A DNA stretch of 64,000 nucleotides from positions 186,001 to 250,000 of the forward strand of contig NZ_CANNDN010000002.1 of NCBI RefSeq assembly GCF_947503465.1, written 5' to 3'. A model generated the notes under the pieces. The model ran no database searches and had not been told where the DNA came from. It saw only the letters and a program-made list of their open reading frames with translations. The DNA is from an uncultured Tateyamaria sp. Lineage in GTDB: Bacteria > Pseudomonadota > Alphaproteobacteria > Rhodobacterales > Rhodobacteraceae. Position numbers and translations under genes: made by a program. Below are positions 50,573-58,501 of the stretch, piece by piece; positions within the stretch are counted from its first letter, which is position 1, and every line of letters starts with the position of its first letter.

Positions 50573-51411
50573 AGATCGACGCCCACCAGCACTTCTGGCA
50601 GCCCGCGCGCGGTGACTACGACTGGATGCCCAAGGACGATGCAACGCTGTCACGCCCATACGTGCCGACCGACCTCGCACCGCAACTGGCCACGGCAGGG
50701 ATCAGCCGCAGCATACTTGTTCAGGCAGCTGCAACAGTCAACGAGACGGAATACATGCTGGGCCTTGCTGACGCGACAGAGACAGTCGGCGCCGTCGTCG
50801 GCTGGGTGGACTTCGAAGCGTCAGATGTGGCCGAAACCCTCGCACGTCTCGGCAAACATCCGAAGTTCTCAGGCGTGCGCCCGATGATTCAGGATATCCC
50901 AGACGACGATTGGATGCTGCGCGATGATGTGCAAAACGGTTTCCGCGCCGTATGCGATCTGGGGCTGACATTCGACGCGCTCGGCTTTCCGCGTCACCTC
51001 GCCAATTTCCTGACGATCCTCACCCGATACGGCGACATGCGATGTGTCTTGGATCATTGCATGAAACCGGACATTGCGGGCCATTCCCCCGACAGTTTCC
51101 AACACTGGGCCGACGGCATGTCTGCGATCGCGCGCGAGACGGGCGCGTATTGCAAGTTTTCCGGTCTCGTGACCGAGGCCAGTGACAACTGGACGGTGGA
51201 CGACCTCAGACCCTACGCCTTTCACATATTCGAAACCTTCGGACCAGACCGCGTCATGTGGGGGTCGGATTGGCCCGTCGTCCGTTTGCGCGCCGAATAT
51301 GATCGCTGGCTCGAGGCGGCGGAAATCCTGACCGACGCCCTGACTGCCGACGAAAAGGTCTGTGTGTTCGGTGGCACCGCTGCCGAATTCTACCAGATCG
51401 ACGCAAGCTAG
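50569..51411 (+). CDS. Amidohydrolase-2 family lactonase (fuconolactonase-like)
   Basis: Hydrolase of the amidohydrolase 2 group, 280 residues. Motifs: MKIDAHQHFWQPARGDYDWM (about 1-20, His-x-His metal site), VLDHCMKPDI (about 158-167), FSGLVTEA, and MWGSDWPVV (about 226-234, catalytic Asp). These match L-fucono- or L-rhamnono-lactonases and related enzymes. ATG 50569 overlaps the stop of the aldo/keto reductase gene, so the enzymes are probably used in sequence. The final CTAG is also the end of the convergent PfkB kinase gene. Confidence 0.85.
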   Translation: MKIDAHQHFWQPARGDYDWMPKDDATLSRPYVPTDLAPQLATAGISRSILVQAAATVNETEYMLGLADATETVGAVVGWVDFEASDVAETLARLGKHPKFSGVRPMIQDIPDDDWMLRDDVQNGFRAVCDLGLTFDALGFPRHLANFLTILTRYGDMRCVLDHCMKPDIAGHSPDSFQHWADGMSAIARETGAYCKFSGLVTEASDNWTVDDLRPYAFHIFETFGPDRVMWGSDWPVVRLRAEYDRWLEAAEILTDALTADEKVCVFGGTAAEFYQIDAS

Positions 51412-52298
51412 CCCATCAGGCGACGCACCGCGCGCTCGGTGATGCTGTCCCGCGCCGCAAAGGGCGTCGATACTGCAAGGGCAGCCGCAGCAGCGCCAAA
51501 CCGGCAGGCTTCGCGAACGGTCGCGCCTTTGGCGATTTCCGCCGCCAGCGCCCCGCAAAACATGTCGCCCGCTCCATGTGACGACACTGTATCGACGCTG
51601 AACGCACTCAGGCGTTCAGCACCGGACGCATCCGCCACCACCAACCCTTCAGCACCAAGTGTCACGACAGCTGACATCGGACCCATGGCGCAGATCGCAC
51701 GTGCCGCAGCTTCAGCATCAAGTGGTCCATCCTCTGCTCCGATCAAAGCGGTCGCTTCGACGCGATTGACAACAAGAACATCAATGCAGGACAACAAGTC
51801 GCCCGGCAGGGCGCGCGCAGGCGCCGCATTCAGTATGACCCGCGCGGTATCCCTTGAGCGCTTGGCTAGGGCCAGATTGACGCTTTCCGGCACTTCGTTC
51901 TGAAGAAGAAGCACTTTCAGATTTGGCGGAAGAACAATGTTGTCCGCGACAAGCCTCATGTTGGCCCCCGAGACCACCACCGCACCGTACTCCCCATTCT
52001 CATCAACAATTGCGACGCTCATTCCCGATGGCTGGTCACTCTCAAAAACCTGAGTGTGATCCACACCGGACGCATCCATCATCGCCCGCAAACGTCGCCC
52101 GGCATCGTCGCGCCCGACTAAACCGGCCATGGCTACGGATGCGCCCATGCGTGCCGCTGCCACCGCCTGATTACCGCCCTTGCCGCCAAAGCGATACGCC
52201 ACACTGTGGCCCATCAGGGTCTCGTCCAGACCCGGTAACCGTGGCGCATCGACAACGATATCCCAGTGCAGCGACCCGGCGACAAATACGTCGGTCAC
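51408..52298 (-). CDS. PfkB-family sugar kinase (second in the island)
   Basis: Ribokinase-like kinase of 296 residues. Signatures are FGGKGGNQAVAAARMG (about 37-52) and the C-terminal VDTVSSHGAGDMFCGALAAE (about 235-254); the usual TTGAGD motif is SSHGAGD here, with the catalytic Asp kept. It forms a two-gene unit with the TIM-barrel isomerase encoded upstream (four-base overlap). It differs clearly from the kinase at 39080, so it probably acts on a different intermediate. Convergent with the lactonase gene; their stop codons share the palindrome CTAG. Confidence 0.87.
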   Translation of the reverse strand: MTDVFVAGSLHWDIVVDAPRLPGLDETLMGHSVAYRFGGKGGNQAVAAARMGASVAMAGLVGRDDAGRRLRAMMDASGVDHTQVFESDQPSGMSVAIVDENGEYGAVVVSGANMRLVADNIVLPPNLKVLLLQNEVPESVNLALAKRSRDTARVILNAAPARALPGDLLSCIDVLVVNRVEATALIGAEDGPLDAEAAARAICAMGPMSAVVTLGAEGLVVADASGAERLSAFSVDTVSSHGAGDMFCGALAAEIAKGATVREACRFGAAAAALAVSTPFAARDSITERAVRRLMG

Positions 52299-53287
52299 TT
52301 TTCAAATCCATATAGCGCCGCCGCAACGATGCGCTGACTGTCCGTTGCATCCTGTCGCGCGATCGCATCCGAGAGTGACGCATTTTGCTTCAGTCGCTGT
52401 GCGACGGTCCTGAGATGCTCGACCAACGCGACATTCGTTTGTGCTTCCTTGATCGGGTTGAGGCCGGAGTGATCCGGAAACGTATCGAAATAGATTACAC
52501 CGTCGTAGCCAAGCCGGTCCAGTTCGACGAACAATTCCACGGTTGCCACCGCGTGCACAGTCCCGGCCATTACGCCATCGTCACGCTTTCCGTACCCGTC
52601 GTTCAAATGCACCCCCAAAAGCCGGGAATGCCGTCCGATCAGATGCGCTGTGTGCGCAGGCATCTCATCGGCATAAAGAACATGCGCAAAGTCGAGCGTC
52701 ACACCCATGTTCGGACGGTCCACTTCACCCAGCGCAAGCAGCGTCGTACCCACATCGGGCATGAGCGCAAATGCACGGGGTTCGTTCGGCTTGTATTCAA
52801 TTGCAATGTCAACATCGGGGTCGTGGTCAGCAATTTCGGCCATCGCAGCGACCGTATCGTCCCACATCCGGGCATAGTCGCCCTGAAATGCATAATCGAA
52901 GCCGTCCTGCCCCATCCAGAGCGTCATCAGCCTCGAGTTGAGTTCCCGCCCCACGTCGATACCACGCTTGGTTTCATCGATCGCCGCGCGGCGGACATCC
53001 GGATCGGGGTTGGTAAAGGCACCGATCGCATAGCCGGGGTTGGTGTAGTATCGCATCGCCAGACCGTTCAGCGTCAGGCCTGCGTCATCAAGCATCATCC
53101 GGACATCGGCTGTTGCGGTGTGCCCTTCAAAATGGTCCGGGAAGTTCAAATCAGCGGCATCGAGAACGCCCGTCCTGCCGGCGGCGGCGATTAACTCGCG
53201 GATACTCGCATCCGTCCCCGGCGGGACGGCTCGCTTGAACGCATTCAGACGTGCGGCGTAGCGCGCTCTGTTGTGACCTGCCGACAT
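52295..53287 (-). CDS. Sugar isomerase/epimerase-like TIM-barrel protein
   Basis: Xylose isomerase-like TIM barrel of 330 residues. Motifs: DLNFPDHFEGHTATADVRMML (about 49-69), VDIAIEYKPNEPRAF (Glu and Lys, about 160-174), VTLDFAHVLYADEMP (Asp and His, about 198-212), LLGVHLNDGYGKRDDG and YFDTFPDHSGLNP (about 265-277). The layout resembles L-rhamnose isomerase-like proteins (RhaI family). The start at 53287 has GGGAG nine bases upstream; the nearby ATG at 53296 would sit against that site, and the open frame to 53500 gives an unlikely N-terminus. A candidate promoter lies at 53349-53377. Confidence 0.85.
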   Translation of the reverse strand: MSAGHNRARYAARLNAFKRAVPPGTDASIRELIAAAGRTGVLDAADLNFPDHFEGHTATADVRMMLDDAGLTLNGLAMRYYTNPGYAIGAFTNPDPDVRRAAIDETKRGIDVGRELNSRLMTLWMGQDGFDYAFQGDYARMWDDTVAAMAEIADHDPDVDIAIEYKPNEPRAFALMPDVGTTLLALGEVDRPNMGVTLDFAHVLYADEMPAHTAHLIGRHSRLLGVHLNDGYGKRDDGVMAGTVHAVATVELFVELDRLGYDGVIYFDTFPDHSGLNPIKEAQTNVALVEHLRTVAQRLKQNASLSDAIARQDATDSQRIVAAALYGFEK

Positions 53288-53348
53288 TCCAAGCATCTCC
53301 CGTTCATTGCACCCCGGACAGCCGCCCGCGCGCTCGATTGGCCCGCTT

Positions 53349-53377
53349 ATAAGAAAGCTACGCTCTGCGCGTGACAA
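53349..53377 (-). promoter_or_regulatory. Candidate promoter of the isomerase-kinase unit
   Basis: Minus-strand TTGTCA (53377-53372), a 17-base spacer and TCTTAT (53354-53349), five and four matches of six to the sigma-70 boxes. It lies 62 bases before the isomerase start. Confidence 0.45.
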
Positions 53378-53929
53378 GGGCAGACGCAAAACCATATCTG
53401 CGCAAGCCGGTTCAGGTAACTCTGGTGCTTGTTGCAAAAAACTGTGCGTCGTGGGCGCTGGCTCCTGCCACGTCGGAGGTTCCGGGGCATCCCGTTCCAC
53501 CCCTGATCGCGTTGAAACCGGCCACCGGTGGCGACGCTGCGAATGTCTGCTCCGGCGTAGCTGTGCTTACCCACTCGCGCCCACGGCGAAAGACCGCTTC
53601 CCGCCGCTCTAGCTCACCTCATGGCCTGTGGACCTTGTGCAAGTGCGTCGGGCACATCGATGAAGCAGAAGTCATTTTTCTTCGAACGTCGTCTGCCAAC
53701 CAGTCGGGACACGGCCTAAACCGAACCGCCCTTTGTTTGCCGGAGACCCCGAAACAAGGATCCTGGGTCATGGGGAAACAAGAAGAACGTAACGCGTTAT
53801 TCGGAGGAAATGTGCGTCGAGGTCGCACTTTGGAAGGTCGCGGCGGTGGTCACTGAGGATCCGACCCGCGCGCCGGTTTTCGAGCGGTTGGAGGCGGATG
53901 CGGCCGTCGATTCCGGCGGCAAGCGTGCA
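53378..53929. other. Gene-free junction region
   Basis: I see no gene I can support here. Several open frames of 69-161 codons cross it on both strands, but none has a recognisable motif, signal or ribosome site, and their composition (many Arg, Pro and Ser) is that of non-coding reading of GC-rich DNA. It may hold decayed parts of the integrase gene whose 5' end lies next to it. Confidence 0.5.
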
Positions 53930-54106
53930 GCGCGACTCCCAGGCTTCGATCATCTGGGATCAGGCGCGATCCACCTTGCTGCGCGCGACCGTCTCGGAAT
54001 CGGTATGCAGGCTGATCCACACGGTTTCGCGCGGCTCGATGTGCCGATACCGGCGCGGCACGCGGCGGCGGAGGTGGTAAAGACGGCCTCGTTTGGCGAT
54101 GCTCAT
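53930..54106 (-). pseudogene. Phage/island integrase remnant, N-terminal part with internal stop
   Basis: Reading on the minus strand from ATG 54106 gives MSIAKRGRLYHLRRRVPRRY, then HIEPRETVWISLHTDSETVA and RSKVDRA before a TGA at codon 49 (53962-53960), where relatives have a Trp. The frame then continues SQMIEAWES. This is the arm-binding N-terminal start of the tyrosine integrases common in Rhodobacterales. No catalytic domain follows. It lies downstream of the tRNA-Ser 3' end, in the position expected for an integrase of an element inserted there. I call it an inactivated fragment. Confidence 0.7.
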
Positions 54107-54125
54107 GGCCGAGAAATCGCCCATT

Positions 54126-54147
54126 TGTGTAGCAAGATGTGCAGCAA
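54126..54147. repeat. Pair of 10-bp direct repeats upstream of the integrase remnant
   Basis: TGTGTAGCAA (54126-54135) and TGTGCAGCAA (54138-54147) differ at one base and start 12 bp apart, between the integrase remnant and tRNA-Ser. They could be arm-type integrase sites or part of its promoter. Confidence 0.35.
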
Positions 54148-54236
54148 ATCAAGCCGACCGAACACCGCCGTCGGCACGACAACGCCGCATTCCGCCCTAC
54201 TATCAGGTGGTTAAGAGATAGCTGAACTGAGGAAAA

Positions 54237-54326
54237 TGGCGGAGACGAAGGGATTCGAACCCTCGAGACCCTTCCGGGCCTACTCCCTTAGCAGGGGAGC
54301 GCCTTCGACCACTCGGCCACGTCTCC
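54237..54326 (-). tRNA. tRNA-Ser (anticodon GCT), CCA encoded; likely integration site
   Basis: A 90-base class II tRNA on the minus strand: acceptor GGAGACG pairs with CGTCTCC, discriminator G, encoded CCA, D-arm with GGCCGAGTGG, anticodon stem CTCCC/GGGAG with loop CTGCTAA, a long variable arm (TAGGCCCGGAAGGGTCTC) and T-arm GGTTCGAATCC. Its 3' end faces the integrase remnant and the catabolic island, as is usual for tRNA attachment sites. Confidence 0.96.
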
Positions 54327-54460
54327 GCCGACGCGTATAGCGGGTCAATCGTCCGGGATACAAGCGCAATTGCACGCAGCCTCTACGCTTTCTGCCGCAA
54401 TGCACTATGTTGAGGCCGGAGAAGATGGCGCCTGACACCGCCAAGACACAAGGACATCCC

Positions 54461-54670
54461 GTGACCCTCAGGATCATCATTGCGACAGCACTCTGTGCAG
54501 GTCTGGCAGCTTGCGACGGCCCCATCGGATATCAGGTTGGCGAAGGTGCCGGGTCCCCGGTGCCGGATCGCGCAGTGGCCCAGATTGAGCGCGGAACGGC
54601 GTCACCCTCGGCGCGGACATTGTCCAGGAACAACCCGGACTACCGCCAATGGGCCAACGACCGGCGGTAG
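54461..54670 (+). CDS. Small predicted lipoprotein (69 aa)
   Basis: Begins with a short signal peptide, TLRIIIATALCAGLAACDGP, where LAAC is a lipobox (Cys about 17). The rest is small, polar and ends in NPDYRQWANDRR. GTG 54461 has AAGGA seven bases before it, and is preferred over the in-frame upstream ATG codons. No family recognised. It is convergent with ychF, six bases between stops. Confidence 0.6.
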   Translation: MTLRIIIATALCAGLAACDGPIGYQVGEGAGSPVPDRAVAQIERGTASPSARTLSRNNPDYRQWANDRR

Positions 54671-54676
54671 GGCCGA

Positions 54677-55774
54677 TCAGGTGTTGAACAGGAAGTGCAT
54701 GACGTCGCCATCCTTGACGACATAGCTCTTGCCTTCGGCCCGCATCTTGCCCGCGTCCTTGGCGGGCTGTTCGCCGCCCAACGCAACGTAATCTTCATAG
54801 GCGATGGTTTCGGCCCGAATGAAGCCTTTTTCAAAGTCGCCGTGGATCACACCGGCGGCCTTGGGTGCCGATGTCCCCGTCTTGATCGTCCAGGCCCGCG
54901 CTTCCTTGGGACCGACGGTAAAATAGGTTTCCAGGTGCAACAGTTCATAACCCGCGCGGATCAACCGATCGAGCCCTGCCTCAGCCAGGCCCATCTCTTC
55001 GAGGAACATCTGGGCCTCGTCATCTTCTAGCTGGCTGATCTCTTCCTCGATCTGGGCCGAGATGACCACGTGGCTGTTCCCCTGAGCGGCCGCCATCTCG
55101 GCCACCTTGGCCGAATGGGCATTGCCGTCGGCGGCTTCCGCCTCGCCCACATTGCAGACATACAGCACCGGCTTGGTTGTCAGCAGTTGCAACATGGACC
55201 ACGCCTTTGCATCTTCGGCATCAACGTCGACAACACGGGCGGGGTTGCCATCTTCCAGCACCGCCAGCGCCTGTTTCATCAGACGTTCCTGCTGAACCGC
55301 CTCCTTGTCGCCGCCGCGGACCTTGCGGACGATGTTCTGCAGCCGCTTTTCCAGGCTTTCGATATCGGCCAGCATCAATTCGGTGTCGATGGTTTCCGCA
55401 TCGGCCACAGGATCGACGCGGCCCTCGACATGGGTGACGTCGCCATCTTCGAAACAGCGCAGGACATGGGCAATCGCGTCCACTTCCCGAATGTTGGCCA
55501 GGAACTGGTTGCCCAACCCTTCGCCCTGTGACGCCCCTTTGACCAGGCCCGCGATGTCGACAAAGGTCATGCGGGTCGGAATGATCTGCCTGGATGCGGC
55601 AATGGCGGCCAACTTGTCCAGACGCCCGTCGGGTACCGCCACCTCGCCCACATTCGGCTCGATCGTGCAGAAGGGAAAGTTCGCGGCCTGCGCGGCGGCC
55701 GTCTTGGTCAACGCGTTGAACAGGGTCGATTTGCCCACATTCGGCAAACCCACGATTCCCATTTTAAAACCCAT
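54677..55774 (-). CDS. ychF: YchF/OLA1-type translation-associated ATPase
   Basis: Obg-related P-loop protein that binds ribosomes and prefers ATP; 365 residues. G1 is GLPNVGKST (about 9-17), G3 DIAGLVKGASQGEG (about 69-82), and the nucleotide-specificity motif NVGE (in VLYVCNVGE) replaces NKxD, as in YchF. The C-terminal TGS domain (about 280-365) ends HFLFNT. Housekeeping gene with an ordinary ATG start. Confidence 0.95.
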   Translation of the reverse strand: MGFKMGIVGLPNVGKSTLFNALTKTAAAQAANFPFCTIEPNVGEVAVPDGRLDKLAAIAASRQIIPTRMTFVDIAGLVKGASQGEGLGNQFLANIREVDAIAHVLRCFEDGDVTHVEGRVDPVADAETIDTELMLADIESLEKRLQNIVRKVRGGDKEAVQQERLMKQALAVLEDGNPARVVDVDAEDAKAWSMLQLLTTKPVLYVCNVGEAEAADGNAHSAKVAEMAAAQGNSHVVISAQIEEEISQLEDDEAQMFLEEMGLAEAGLDRLIRAGYELLHLETYFTVGPKEARAWTIKTGTSAPKAAGVIHGDFEKGFIRAETIAYEDYVALGGEQPAKDAGKMRAEGKSYVVKDGDVMHFLFNT

Positions 55775-55963
55775 GGTTTCGTCCTTTCGAAGGTTGCGCT
55801 GCTTCTAGCAGGACCGCCAATAGGTGCAAGCCGGTGACATGTCGGGATTTCTTCACCGCGGTTTTTCGAAAGAATTTGAAAGTACAGCACCGTATGACGC
55901 AGTGTGCGAAGGGTCGGCCATGTCCGACACGATCCGCAAGACTTTGGACACGGGACCTACAAC

Positions 55964-56449
55964 ATGAACCGCATTTATGTTGCTATCTTTTCGCTTTTGA
56001 TCAGTGTGAGCGCCGCATCGGCACAGGAATGGACGTTCGGGCTTGGCGCCTCCGATTTCGGGGACCAGGGCCAGGACAGCGTCGCGCTGGATGTGGAATA
56101 CCGGCACACGCCCTTCGTGGAACGCCGCGTTCTGTCGGTGGCCTGGGGCGCAAATCTGGGCCTGACCGGCGAAGGGGACGTGTTCATCGGGGGCGGGATC
56201 TGGTCGCGCTGGCAATGGAACAGCGGCTGGTTCATCGACAACAGCATCATGCCCGGTCTCTACGAGGAAGGCACCGCAGGCAACGATCTGGGGTCGGCCT
56301 TTGAAATCCGGTCGCTGCTGGGCGTCGGGTATCAATTCGACAACGGGCATGCCATTTCAGCGGCCCTGTCGCACAAGTCCAATGCCAGTCTTGCAGACGA
56401 CAACCCGGGGATGAATGTCTATTCCATCCGGTACCATTTCAAATTCTGA
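55964..56449 (+). CDS. PagL-like lipid A 3-O-deacylase (acyloxyacyl hydrolase)
   Basis: Outer-membrane beta-barrel of 161 residues with a Sec signal peptide (MNRIYVAIFSLLISVSAASA). It shows PagL features: alternating beta-barrel strands (LDVEYRH, GGGIWSRWQW), a catalytic pair in ALSHKSNASLADDNPGMN (about 135-152, His-x-Ser), and a C-terminal strand ending in Phe (YHFKF). The enzyme would remove the 3-O-linked acyl chain from lipid A. The frame is open to 55904, but ATG 55964 directly starts the signal peptide. No neighbour is linked to LPS, so it looks like a stand-alone outer-membrane modifier. Confidence 0.8.
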   Translation: MNRIYVAIFSLLISVSAASAQEWTFGLGASDFGDQGQDSVALDVEYRHTPFVERRVLSVAWGANLGLTGEGDVFIGGGIWSRWQWNSGWFIDNSIMPGLYEEGTAGNDLGSAFEIRSLLGVGYQFDNGHAISAALSHKSNASLADDNPGMNVYSIRYHFKF

Positions 56450-56536
56450 TCCGTCCTGTTCCGCCCGGACTGGCGGACGACGCTTGCCTTTCCCGCACCG
56501 CTTTGGCAGGTGAGGCGGGACGGACAGGAGACTGAA

Positions 56537-57331
56537 ATGACAACCCGGATCGACGCCAAATTCGCTGCCCTCGCCGCCCAGGGGCGCAAGGCCTTCGTGG
56601 CTTACGTGATGGCCGGGGACCCGGACTATGACACTTCGCTGGAGGTGGTCCGCGGTTTGCCCGGCGCCGGCGTGGACGTCATCGAACTTGGCCTGCCGTT
56701 CACGGACCCCATGGCCGATGGCCCGACCATTCAGTTGGCTGGTCAACGCGCGCTTGAGGCAGGGATGACACTGGACCGGACACTCGATCTGGCGCGCAGC
56801 TTCCGCGAGGCAGATGATGTCACGCCGATTGTGCTGATGGGGTACTACAACCCGATCTATTCGCGCGGGGTCGATACGTTCCTTGCACAGGCGAAGGCGG
56901 CGGGCATTGACGGGCTGATCGTGGTCGACCTGCCGCCCGAAGAAGACAGCGAATTGTGCATTCCCGCGCAAGAGGCCGGCTTGAACTTTATCCGGCTGGC
57001 CACACCCACAACGGATGACAACCGCCTGCCCCGCGTGCTGCAAAACACATCCGGCTTCGTATATTACGTATCGATCACGGGCATCACCGGCGCGGCCGAG
57101 GCCGAAGCAGGCGATGTTGGCCCGGAAGTCGCGCGCATCAAGGCAGCAACCGATTTGCCGGTCATCGTCGGGTTCGGCATCAACACACCTGAAAAATCCA
57201 AGGCCATCGCATCGGTCGCGGATGGTGCCGTGGTTGGCTCTGCCATTGTCAGCCGGATCGGAGCAGGCGACAGCGTGGCGAGCGTCCTGGCCTTTGTGAA
57301 ATCCCTGTCGGACGGTGCGCACGCGGCCTGA
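56537..57331 (+). CDS. trpA: Tryptophan synthase alpha subunit
   Basis: Cleaves indole-3-glycerol phosphate to indole and glyceraldehyde 3-phosphate, passing indole to TrpB; 264 residues. Catalytic Glu in [19 protein letters not shown] (about 46-64) and Asp in IVVDLPPEE (about 128-136), and the phosphate site [28 protein letters not shown] (about 211-238), are all present. ATG 56537 has AGGAG six bases upstream. The gene stands apart from trpB here. Confidence 0.97.
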   Translation: MTTRIDAKFAALAAQGRKAFVAYVMAGDPDYDTSLEVVRGLPGAGVDVIELGLPFTDPMADGPTIQLAGQRALEAGMTLDRTLDLARSFREADDVTPIVLMGYYNPIYSRGVDTFLAQAKAAGIDGLIVVDLPPEEDSELCIPAQEAGLNFIRLATPTTDDNRLPRVLQNTSGFVYYVSITGITGAAEAEAGDVGPEVARIKAATDLPVIVGFGINTPEKSKAIASVADGAVVGSAIVSRIGAGDSVASVLAFVKSLSDGAHAA

Positions 57332-57354
57332 GCGGCAGTATAGGGCCCTCAAAA

Positions 57355-57371
57355 TTCCCGCAATGCGGGAA
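57355..57371. terminator. Stem-loop after trpA
   Basis: TTCCCGC and GCGGGAA pair around AAT, starting 24 bases after the trpA stop. The plus-strand side lacks a T-run, while on the minus strand it is followed by TTTT, so it may work better for minus-strand transcripts running past cmk. Confidence 0.4.
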
Positions 57372-57440
57372 AATACTGAAATCGTTGAGTTTTTCGCCGG
57401 TTGTGCCAAAGTCACGTTATTCTTTGACACATTATTACCG

Positions 57441-57875
57441 ATGACAAAAACGCTACTCACTGCACAGGACGTCTCCGAGCACCTCTTGGCCCGCACGGGC
57501 GATGCGATGCTGTCCGGCGACTTTGACCGCTTTGCAGGTTTTTTCCTGCTGCCCTACGAGGTCGAAACGCTGGACGGCAAACGCCTGATTGAAACGCGCA
57601 GCGACCTGCGCGTGACCTTCGACAGCGTGCACGCGCATCTTGTGAAACAACAGGTTACACTGATGGCGCGTCATTGCGTATCGGCCAGCTTTCGCGGACC
57701 GGACGAAGTGGCCGCAACCCACGAAACGCGGCTGATCAGCCGCGACATTCTGGTTCAGCAACCGTATCCGGCGTTTTCGATCCTGCGCAAGCAGCCTGAC
57801 GGCAATTGGCGCATTACCCACACGTCCTATGTGATCGTCGATTCTACGGACCTGAATGCGGCCCTGAATTCCTAG
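57441..57875 (+). CDS. NTF2-like (SnoaL-type) hypothetical protein
   Basis: A 144-residue protein with the pattern of an NTF2-like cone: helical start ([28 protein letters not shown]), then strands [19 protein letters not shown] and the C-terminal [12 protein letters not shown]. No catalytic motif stands out. ATG 57441 follows a stretch without a good ribosome site, so the transcript might be leaderless. It overlaps the convergent cmk gene by four bases, and both stop codons share CTAG. Confidence 0.65.
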   Translation: MTKTLLTAQDVSEHLLARTGDAMLSGDFDRFAGFFLLPYEVETLDGKRLIETRSDLRVTFDSVHAHLVKQQVTLMARHCVSASFRGPDEVAATHETRLISRDILVQQPYPAFSILRKQPDGNWRITHTSYVIVDSTDLNAALNS

Positions 57876-58501
57876 GGTGCGGCCCGGCCTCCGCAGGCCG
57901 TCACATGGGCGATGGCCGCGGCAACCGCCGCGTCGATCGATAATTCAGAGGTATCCAGCACACGCGCGCCAGGCGCCGGCTTCATCGGGGCCGCATCGCG
58001 TGCGCTGTCGCGGGCATCGCGTGCTTCCACGTCCTCCAACACCTCGGCCAGGGTCCGCATGTCCCCCTTGGCGCGCAGTTCGGCCCACCGCCGTTCGGCC
58101 CGCACATCGGCGCTGGCCGTGACGAAAAGCTGCGCTTCCGCGTCTGGATAGATGACCGTACAGATGTCGCGCCCATCCAGTACCGCGCCGCCCGGCCTTC
58201 GGGCAAAGCCGCGTTGAAACGCCAGCAGCGCCGCGCGCACCTCCGGAATCACGGCCACTTCGCTCGCGGCTTGCGCAACGTCGGCCGTGCGCAGCCGGCT
58301 GTCTTCCAGGGCGGTCGGGTCCAGCGCCCGGGCCGCATCAATCGGATCGGCCCCATCCAGAACCCGTGCGCCGACCGCACGATACAATAGACCGGTATCC
58401 AGATGCGCATATCCGAAATGCGCCGCAATCGCCCGTGCAATGGTGCCCTTGCCAGCCGCGGCAGGCCCGTCAATGGCGACCGTGAAGGGCGCAGCACTCA
58501 T
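57872..58501 (-). CDS. cmk: Cytidylate kinase
   Basis: Phosphorylates CMP and dCMP; 209 residues. The P-loop is [18 protein letters not shown] (about 9-26), followed by [12 protein letters not shown] (about 34-45) and the LID-like [16 protein letters not shown] (about 163-178). Its ATG overlaps the stop of aroA by four bases, the usual aroA-cmk order. The next gene in many bacteria, rpsA, is missing here. Confidence 0.96.
   Translation of the reverse strand: MSAAPFTVAIDGPAAAGKGTIARAIAAHFGYAHLDTGLLYRAVGARVLDGADPIDAARALDPTALEDSRLRTADVAQAASEVAVIPEVRAALLAFQRGFARRPGGAVLDGRDICTVIYPDAEAQLFVTASADVRAERRWAELRAKGDMRTLAEVLEDVEARDARDSARDAAPMKPAPGARVLDTSELSIDAAVAAAIAHVTACGGRAAP

Noticed and set aside
53371-53856. 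161-codon plus-strand ORF in the junction region
   Set aside because: No ribosome site, domain or signal, and composition is that of non-coding GC-rich DNA.
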